A DNA stretch of 38,181 nt from Ignavibacteriales bacterium (GTDB taxonomy: Bacteria; Bacteroidota; Ignavibacteria; T3Sed10-11). A program made the position numbers and the translations under genes. The DNA lies in contig PWXV01000199.1 in NCBI GenBank assembly GCA_003568415.1, positions 1 through 38,181 of the forward strand, given 5' to 3'. Under the pieces are notes generated by a model. The model was not told where the DNA came from. It did no database searches and saw nothing but the letters and a program-made list of their open reading frames with translations. This document shows positions 31,501-38,181 of this stretch, piece after piece; the first letter of the stretch is position 1, and every line of letters starts with the position of its first letter.

Positions 31501-32131
31501 TCCTAGCCTGTCGCTCAAGTGAGTTAACCGTCTTTTGCACCTCTTTTATGATATCATTCACACGCATAAGATCGGACTGCACATGTTCAAGACGGCGGTA
31601 CGCCTCTTTACGGCGATGTTTATAACGCGTAACACCGGCAGCTTCTTCAAACAAACGTCGCCGTTCGTCGGCTTTATCGCTTAGAATGGTTTCAACCATC
31701 TTGAGCTCAATAACCGAATATGCATTTGCTCCCATGCCGGTATCCATAAAGAGATCGATAATATCTTTGAGCCGGCACACTGTTCCGTTAAGAACATACT
31801 CACTTTCTCCGGAACGGTATAATCGACGCCCAATGGTAACCTCGGAATACTCAGTCGGCAGGATGCCTTTTGTATTTTCGATGGTTAATTGTACCTCTGC
31901 CATACTTAACGGTTTGCGCCGCTCAGTACCGTTAAATATTACATCTTCCATTTTATCACTCCGGAGGGTACTGGACCTTTGTTCACCCAGCACCCAGCGT
32001 ATCGCATCAACGATGTTCGTTTTACCACACCCGTTCGGTCCGACGATCGCAGTCATACCCGAATCGAAGGTCACCTGTACCTTATGAGCAAAAGATTTAA
32101 ATCCAAATAAATCGAGTTTTGATAAATACAT
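28535..32131 (-). CDS. smc: Chromosome segregation protein SMC
   Basis: [15 protein letters not shown]; Walker A [21 protein letters not shown]; coiled coils and hinge; [39 protein letters not shown]. Confidence 0.97.
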   Translation of the reverse strand: [1198 protein letters not shown]

Positions 32132-32138
32132 AAAACCC

Positions 32139-34826
32139 TTAAAACCGGAATCCCTCAAACATATGTATGAAAAAACTGATATATGAAAATGTTGCCTGTA
32201 AATATTCGCTTATAAGCAACATAATACCATTGAATGAGATCAAAATAAAAATGCCTAATATATAAACTCGGAACGGAATTACGTCATAAATTATCGAAAT
32301 ACCTTTTAATAGCCGGAACAAAACCCACAACATCAATAGTCCGATTAATATGAGTGCAGGTGCAACATAAAATTCCGTTTCAAGAACATTGTATAATATC
32401 ATCGCTAACGGTATAAATGCCACAAGGGGTAGCGCGGACCAAAACGTAATAACAAACGAGTGTGATAATAAGACCCGCGTTTTGATAAAAAATGAACACA
32501 ACTTAACAACAAGGGAGATGAGCACCATCATTAAAAGATACAATGCAGCAATAATCAGTATAATCTGCCAGGTGTTATTGACAGAATTTGCCAGTAAGGT
32601 TTTAGCACTATCGGTAATTAAAAAATGAGTAAAGAAATGATCGACGAGTTGATTTTGACTATAATGTTGTATAAAACTGGCAAAGATCATTCCCATCGTC
32701 AGTGAGATCAATAAGCCGAGATTAATGGTATGAAAGCCGGAGAGAACTCTTTGATCCCGGACATCCGCATAAAAATTATATGGCCGCAGCAGTGACCTGT
32801 TAACATTTTCTCTGAATCGCCTGCTTGAATTCAACATATACGCAAATCCGATCAGGACGAGAAATCCGCCGACAATATACTCAAAGGGTGTACGACTGGG
32901 CAATTCGCCGGCGGTAAGTGTCGGTGGCGGGTCACCCCGATACAATGCCCGAACCACTTCAAATCCTTTTCGCTGTTGCCTGTCAGCGCTGAGAATTCCG
33001 CTTGTGTGCAGAAAAAAATCAGAATCAGGGACGACCATTATCGGCCGCTCTGCCCGCCAATCGGTAAATGAATTTATTAATACCCCATCGATGTTATGTT
33101 CGCGCAACGTTTGCATCATCTGCAATAAATATCTTGCCTGGGCATTGTACGAAGCCGGATCATTATAACCACGTGTATTACCCGGTTCTACATAATAACC
33201 TAGTTTACCAATTAACAGCGGTTTATCAGGATAACGTTCCTTCCACTCTCTCACAGACTCAGGTACACCCTTTCGTAATCCCGGCGGGAAATTCATAACT
33301 GCAAGATCAAGATATTCTGTAGTCATATCATTTGCCGGAAATTGCGATGCCGCATAAACAGGCCTCTCATCCATTGACTGTACAAACTCACGTATATCCT
33401 GTACATACTGTTGCGTTCCCTGGTGCGGCATTTCCAGGTTATCGCCGATCCCCCATGCAAAAATCGAAGGATGGTGACGATCACGTTTAATCATCGACTC
33501 AAGATAGAATTTCGCAGTTTCACGAAATACTGGATTCTTTAATAATGAACCGGGAATATTAACCGCGGGCATTTCGATCATACATAGTATCCCGTAGCGA
33601 TCAAACAAATTCAGCAGGTATGGATGCGGAGGATGAAATGCAACGCGGACAAAATTAATATTCGCAATACTCATCAGTGCAACATCCCGTTCGAGTTTTT
33701 CATAACTCATTGCGTTACCGCTGTCGGGATGATATTCATGATACACTATTCCACGTGCGCGGAACGGTTCTCCGTTTAGATAAATTGCGCCGTCGCGAAT
33801 TTCGATATCCCGGAAACCATATATTACGTTTTTAATATCGTACTCTACACCGTTTCTGTATACAATAATCGAAACCGTATAGAGATCGGGTTGGCCCGGA
33901 CTCCACAAGCGGGGATTTCGGGCTATTACCCGAATTGTTTCATGTACCGTTCGTGCATTTTCGAACTCGACTGAAACTCTCTGGCTTTGTGCAAGCGTAA
34001 TGCCCCGCATCCGGTCAATAATTGTTACGGCAACCTGATATGTATCCTCGACGAACTCTTCTTCGTCTATATCCGGATCCGGATCAACCGATGTATAATT
34101 TTGCCTTTGCAGAGAGACATCAACATCCATCTCTGCAACGGTATATCCATCGAGAAAAGTTGTGTGAATTTGTTTATCGATAATTGAGGTAGCAGGTTTT
34201 CTCAAAATATAAATATCACGAAAGATTCCGCCATAATTCCTTGGTGTCCACATTTGCGGTTTAATAGGAAGAGTATCACGCGGTCTGAGGTAATTATTCA
34301 CAGATATTTGAATAATGTTTTCACCTTCCCGAAGTATGTCGGCCGAAACCGGTATAGTAAAACTCGTATACCCTCCACTTTGGCTGCCAACCGAAGTACC
34401 ATTAATGGTAATATCTGCAGTATAATTTATCCCATAGGCAACAAGTTCGAAGGAGGCATCGTCGAGTACTTCAGAAGGGATCGTGAATGTTCGTTCATAG
34501 TGAAACTGTCCAACACCATCATAGGCACTGGGAACTTCTATGGACTCATAGGCACCACCATTGACGGAGACTTGCCAGAGACCCGAAAGGTCTATCTTTT
34601 GACGGGTCGGGCTTTCTGTAAAGATACCGGCATCCTGTCCGGTTGCGGTTTGAAATCCACCGATAAGGAAGGATGAATCGGCTTTGACAGTGTTCACAGG
34701 GGTAAACACCCCAATCATGAAGAAAACCATCACGATCGTGAGATTGATAAATGACAGGATTGATGACCGATTCAAATGCTGATACCGGAAATTTAAAATG
34801 TTCCAAATTTGAGTAATTTTACACAT
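32139..34826 (-). CDS. GH2-like glycosidase-fold protein with C-terminal multi-TM domain; predicted pseudoenzyme
   Basis: GH2 sugar-binding, immunoglobulin-like and TIM-barrel signatures (FHYERTFTIP, GGIFRDIYI, HHPSIFAWGIGDN, PLLIGKLG); several C-terminal TM helices. Confidence 0.8.
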   Translation of the reverse strand: MCKITQIWNILNFRYQHLNRSSILSFINLTIVMVFFMIGVFTPVNTVKADSSFLIGGFQTATGQDAGIFTESPTRQKIDLSGLWQVSVNGGAYESIEVPSAYDGVGQFHYERTFTIPSEVLDDASFELVAYGINYTADITINGTSVGSQSGGYTSFTIPVSADILREGENIIQISVNNYLRPRDTLPIKPQMWTPRNYGGIFRDIYILRKPATSIIDKQIHTTFLDGYTVAEMDVDVSLQRQNYTSVDPDPDIDEEEFVEDTYQVAVTIIDRMRGITLAQSQRVSVEFENARTVHETIRVIARNPRLWSPGQPDLYTVSIIVYRNGVEYDIKNVIYGFRDIEIRDGAIYLNGEPFRARGIVYHEYHPDSGNAMSYEKLERDVALMSIANINFVRVAFHPPHPYLLNLFDRYGILCMIEMPAVNIPGSLLKNPVFRETAKFYLESMIKRDRHHPSIFAWGIGDNLEMPHQGTQQYVQDIREFVQSMDERPVYAASQFPANDMTTEYLDLAVMNFPPGLRKGVPESVREWKERYPDKPLLIGKLGYYVEPGNTRGYNDPASYNAQARYLLQMMQTLREHNIDGVLINSFTDWRAERPIMVVPDSDFFLHTSGILSADRQQRKGFEVVRALYRGDPPPTLTAGELPSRTPFEYIVGGFLVLIGFAYMLNSSRRFRENVNRSLLRPYNFYADVRDQRVLSGFHTINLGLLISLTMGMIFASFIQHYSQNQLVDHFFTHFLITDSAKTLLANSVNNTWQIILIIAALYLLMMVLISLVVKLCSFFIKTRVLLSHSFVITFWSALPLVAFIPLAMILYNVLETEFYVAPALILIGLLMLWVLFRLLKGISIIYDVIPFRVYILGIFILISFNGIMLLISEYLQATFSYISFFIHMFEGFRF

Positions 34827-34854
34827 TTATTAAATTTCATAAAACTAAAATATA

Positions 34855-34893
34855 ATAAAAAATCGGCCTGAAATCAATGAAAATTGCCGATTT
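34855..34893 (-). terminator. Terminator for the minus-strand gene ending at 34928
   Basis: Minus strand AAATCGGC...GCCGATTT followed by T-rich tract. Confidence 0.65.
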
Positions 34894-34927
34894 AAATGGT
34901 TGTTTTTAGTGAGTATGGAAATATTGA

Positions 34928-35515
34928 TTATGAACCGATCGTATGCCGGTACGAATGGGCGATGAGATAAAGTAGCTCAGCGTGCTGGATATTCATTAAA
35001 TCTCTTTCGATGGGTTGCCCCGTATTTTGAGTTTTTTCAACCAATTCATTAAATAACTCAGGATTCCAGCCATTTTGAGTCAGCAGGTATTGTTGAATAT
35101 TTTCGGGGGCATATTGTGTTACATAATCATATACCAGTGAAAATACAGGATGATCCCCTGTTTTCCGGAACCAGTAGTTTGAGTTCAACATATCAGGTTC
35201 ACGACGGTGAATAATAGCGTGAAAATAACTTCCTTCTGGTGTAGATATATTCTGTGCAATTTTGTGTGCTTCATTTTCACAATCATTCCAGATCAGCAGT
35301 CCGCTTACCACTGCTTTTGCACAGTTTTCATTTTTAACGGGTTCGGGTTGAAACAATTCAGCCAGATCAGCAGATACCAGCGTTTCCTCTGCTTCTCTGT
35401 TATATGGTTTAGAAAAAATCAATCCGGGATGATGATTGCGCAAATCACCAATAATATTTTTTATTTTCTTCGCTTTGATAGAACCGGAAAAATCGTTAAT
35501 CAATCGATCAATCAT
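34928..35515 (-). CDS. Conserved uncharacterised protein
   Basis: 195 aa; 'STPEGSYFHAIIHRREPDMLNSNYWFRKTGDHPVF' resembles a conserved motif I recall from unnamed bacterial proteins. Confidence 0.7.
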   Translation of the reverse strand: MIDRLINDFSGSIKAKKIKNIIGDLRNHHPGLIFSKPYNREAEETLVSADLAELFQPEPVKNENCAKAVVSGLLIWNDCENEAHKIAQNISTPEGSYFHAIIHRREPDMLNSNYWFRKTGDHPVFSLVYDYVTQYAPENIQQYLLTQNGWNPELFNELVEKTQNTGQPIERDLMNIQHAELLYLIAHSYRHTIGS

Positions 35516-35526
35516 ACGTAGATATT

Positions 35527-36447
35527 CTATGGTATTGTCAATCTATCATGTTTTAACTCATCAAATCTAAACATATCGTCTTCTCTAAAACCAATGCCGT
35601 CAAAAATCTGATTTACATATGTTATGGTTCCTGTTTCGCCATTAATTTCAAACACTCTCCAGGTATTGCCAATTTTTTCATCGGGTCCATCTTCTCCGGC
35701 AATATCGAATTCATATGCAACTCCATCGTCGGAGAAAACACGGACTTTTGCATTCGATCGTACCACAAGGGATGAATCACCTTCAACTTCATTTGCAGAA
35801 TAATTGTGAACACTGAACCGGTAGGTGCCGGGAAGAAGTTGTTTGATAGCTATGCTTTCAGGTCCATATCCTCCACGGCGGTCGCTTATCAGGCGTGCGA
35901 CAATATCGCCATCGACACTTTGACCGATTTTATTGTTCCAGTAAATGTGAAAACGCTCGTCATTCCCTTTCGGCCCGGTAAGATGCGCGTCAAGATCAGA
36001 TGGAGAACTTCCCCAGGTTAATACAACACGGAACTCATCATCCATGTCAGTAGGCGGTATTGATGCGGTTCCGATATTCAGGGTATCAGGCGGACCGATA
36101 CTCAAAAATGCAGTTGCGATAAGATCCAGATAACCTGTATGCGAATAAACCAACCGTAAGTTGGTACTTTGATCGATGGTAATTGTATCAGACCATTCAC
36201 CTTCAGCATTTGTAACCGGACTCGTAATATAATTTCCACTTCCAAAATCAGCACGGCTATCGTAGATCGAAACAGTTACATTTTTCAACGGATTGCCGGC
36301 ATCATCGGTTACTTTACCGTAGACATATTTGTCTATGGGTTCAGGAGGTTCAAACGTCTGCCGATCGTCACACGCTAAAAACCCCAAAAAAATGATTAAT
36401 CCCGCCGCTGCTATTATTGATCCTTTTCTCACATCCAACCCTTTCAT
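35527..36447 (-). CDS. Lipoprotein with carboxypeptidase-regulatory-like domain and DUF2135/YfaP-like domain
   Basis: Lipobox FLAC; 'VYGKVTDDAGNPLKNVTVSIYD'; 'VVLTWGSSPSDLDAHLTGPKG'; start ATG at 36447. Confidence 0.75.
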   Translation of the reverse strand: MKGLDVRKGSIIAAAGLIIFLGFLACDDRQTFEPPEPIDKYVYGKVTDDAGNPLKNVTVSIYDSRADFGSGNYITSPVTNAEGEWSDTITIDQSTNLRLVYSHTGYLDLIATAFLSIGPPDTLNIGTASIPPTDMDDEFRVVLTWGSSPSDLDAHLTGPKGNDERFHIYWNNKIGQSVDGDIVARLISDRRGGYGPESIAIKQLLPGTYRFSVHNYSANEVEGDSSLVVRSNAKVRVFSDDGVAYEFDIAGEDGPDEKIGNTWRVFEINGETGTITYVNQIFDGIGFREDDMFRFDELKHDRLTIP

Positions 36448-36487
36448 AATAATCATAAAAACAACATTAACTATGTAATATAGCAAA

Positions 36488-36528
36488 AAAAATGCTCCAT
36501 CTCAAGGACAGGTCATCGCAGCATTTTT
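36488..36528 (-). terminator. Terminator overlapping the 3' end of the GNAT-nitrilase gene
   Basis: Minus strand AAAAATGCT...AGCATTTTTTTT; the upstream arm lies in the last codons and the stop is in the loop. Confidence 0.65.
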
Positions 36529-38048
36529 ATCTCATACAGGTCACTCCGACGATCACGCAATTGTATGACGCTACCGGACCGTCTATGCCGTTTCAAGACC
36601 TCAAGATCAACATCCTGTACTATGACTGTTTCAACATTTGGATTGCACTCGTCGGCGATTCCATCCCGGGGAAACGAAAAATCAGAGGGTGTATATATGC
36701 CCGACTGGGCGTATTGGATATCCATATTCTGTACGTGCGGAAGATTGCCAACCGTACCTGCAATTACCGTGTAAATTTGATTTTCAATTGCCCGTGCCTG
36801 GGCGCAATATCGTACACGAAGATATCCCTGACGATCTTCAGTACAGAATGGTACGAAAATTATCCGCGCACCTCGTTCCGTTGCAATGCGGGCGACTTCG
36901 GGGAATTCGATATCGTAGCAAATCTGAATTGCTATTTTACCACAATCGGTGTCATAAACCTGCACTTTTTCACCGGCCTCTATTCCCCACCATCTCCGTT
37001 CATTTGGTGTAATATGAATTTTATACTGACGCTCGATCGTTCCGTCACGACGGAAAAGAAACGATATATTGTACAGTCGATTGTCTTCTTCAACGATGTG
37101 AGAACCACCGATAATATTCACATTTGACTTCACTGCAAGATCGGTAAATAAATTTAAATAATCGTCAGTATACTTTGAAAGCTCACGAATCGCCTGTTCG
37201 GGTCGTTTCTCTTCGATAAATGATAAGAGCTGTACCGTCAATAATTCCGGGAATACCGCAAAATCGGATTCATAACCACCGGCAACATCTGCAAAGTAGG
37301 AGCATGCATCAGCAAACTCTTTAAATGAGGATATTTTTCTCATCATATATTGAATAACACATATACGTACCGGGAACGAAGTTTTAAAATGACGTTTCGT
37401 TCGCGGTTCATATTCAACATTGTTCCACTCTGCTAGGATTGCAAATGTATGCGACTCTCTGTCACCGGGAAGGTAATTCGTAAGTACCCGTATCACATTA
37501 AATCCATTCTTCACCTGAAACGTTAATACAGGATCATAAATATTCTGAGCGAGCACTTCCTCAATGTATTCACGAACCGATAATTTATCGGCATATTTAT
37601 GGAAGTTTGGAATTCTGCCACCGATAATGATGCTTTTAAGGTTTAGTTCCCGCGCAAGTTGTTTACGGGCTTCATAAATCCTATGCCCGATTTTCATCTG
37701 CCGGTAATCGGGATGCACCATAACCTCCATACCATAAAGATTGTAACCTTCCGGATCATGATTGGTAATGTATCCGTTGTCTGTTATTTCAGACCAGGTA
37801 TGTTGATCGCTATAATCGTCAAAATCAACGATCAGACTTGAACTTGAGCCGATGATCTTCCCTTCATACTCGACACAAATTTGACCTTCGGGAAATATTC
37901 GATGATGATGTTCAAGTTGATCAGTTGTCCATGGCTTCATGTTTGGAAAACACATTACCTGGAGTTCAATGATCTCTTTAAAATCATCGGGACGAATATT
38001 CCGGACGACGATTTTTTTCTCAAACTTCTTCAGGTCAATTTTCGGCAT
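36513..38048 (-). CDS. GNAT acetyltransferase - carbon-nitrogen hydrolase fusion protein
   Basis: N-terminal GNAT (GMEVMVHPDYRQMKIGHRIYEAR); C-terminal nitrilase triad contexts FPELL, YKIHITPNE, CYDIEFPE. Confidence 0.92.
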   Translation of the reverse strand: MPKIDLKKFEKKIVVRNIRPDDFKEIIELQVMCFPNMKPWTTDQLEHHHRIFPEGQICVEYEGKIIGSSSSLIVDFDDYSDQHTWSEITDNGYITNHDPEGYNLYGMEVMVHPDYRQMKIGHRIYEARKQLARELNLKSIIIGGRIPNFHKYADKLSVREYIEEVLAQNIYDPVLTFQVKNGFNVIRVLTNYLPGDRESHTFAILAEWNNVEYEPRTKRHFKTSFPVRICVIQYMMRKISSFKEFADACSYFADVAGGYESDFAVFPELLTVQLLSFIEEKRPEQAIRELSKYTDDYLNLFTDLAVKSNVNIIGGSHIVEEDNRLYNISFLFRRDGTIERQYKIHITPNERRWWGIEAGEKVQVYDTDCGKIAIQICYDIEFPEVARIATERGARIIFVPFCTEDRQGYLRVRYCAQARAIENQIYTVIAGTVGNLPHVQNMDIQYAQSGIYTPSDFSFPRDGIADECNPNVETVIVQDVDLEVLKRHRRSGSVIQLRDRRSDLYEIKMLR

Positions 38049-38181
38049 AACACGTGTACCTTGCTACTGTTTTTATAAATTATTTTTAGATATACAAAAT
38101 TTTTTCATTTGAATCAATGATTCAGCCAGAGGATTGAATAGATAATGGCTTCAAATTAAGGTAGGTAAATTTTTGAAATCG

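Noticed and set aside
28806-31625. Several Ser/Arg-rich plus-strand ORFs (e.g. 28806..29111, 29319..29690, 30099..30626, 31176..31625)
   Set aside because: They lie antisense to the clearly coding smc gene and have low-complexity composition typical of shadow ORFs.
36492-37127. 211-aa plus-strand ORF antisense to the GNAT-nitrilase gene
   Set aside because: Shadow ORF; the opposite strand encodes recognisable nitrilase catalytic motifs.
1-38181. CRISPR arrays, tRNA/rRNA genes, intact IS elements or prophage
   Set aside because: No regularly spaced repeats, cloverleaf/CCA patterns, transposase or phage structural genes were recognised by eye; a tRNAscan/CRISPR search would be needed for certainty.

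Overview
The window is mostly an ordinary, gene-dense bacterial chromosome segment with Gram-negative features: lipid A genes lpxB and lpxK, a PorV/FadL-like barrel, and several lipoproteins. About 27 protein-coding genes can be supported. I saw no rRNA, tRNA, CRISPR array, phage or intact IS. Main blocks: (1) PorV-like barrel, penicillin-acylase, Sir2 and pyruvate kinase; (2) OsmC-Trx-OsmC next to an ECF sigma/ZAS anti-sigma pair; (3) M29-like peptidase, lipoprotein and ArfB; (4) EVE/DUF3267/DUF1460; (5) glycerate kinase, cold-shock protein and glycogen phosphorylase; (6) baeRF-like protein, mgsA and tocopherol-cyclase-like; (7) ispD, queA, ppdK, lpxK, DUF374, lpxB, HAD and smc; (8) a GH2-like membrane protein, an uncharacterised protein, a lipoprotein and a GNAT-nitrilase fusion. 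The observations most worth following up are: (a) the same bipartite promoter-like motif, GAATCCTTT-N10-TGCATCTAA, upstream of both the sigma/anti-sigma pair and the OsmC-Trx-OsmC operon, suggesting a self-contained redox regulon; (b) a GH2-family protein in which both catalytic Glu positions appear substituted, fused to a multi-TM C-terminus; (c) a roughly 150-bp MITE-like palindromic element filling the gap between two convergent genes; (d) an apparent decayed methylglyoxal-synthase-like fragment upstream of the baeRF-mgsA operon. All functional assignments come from motif recognition by eye; no database search was run.
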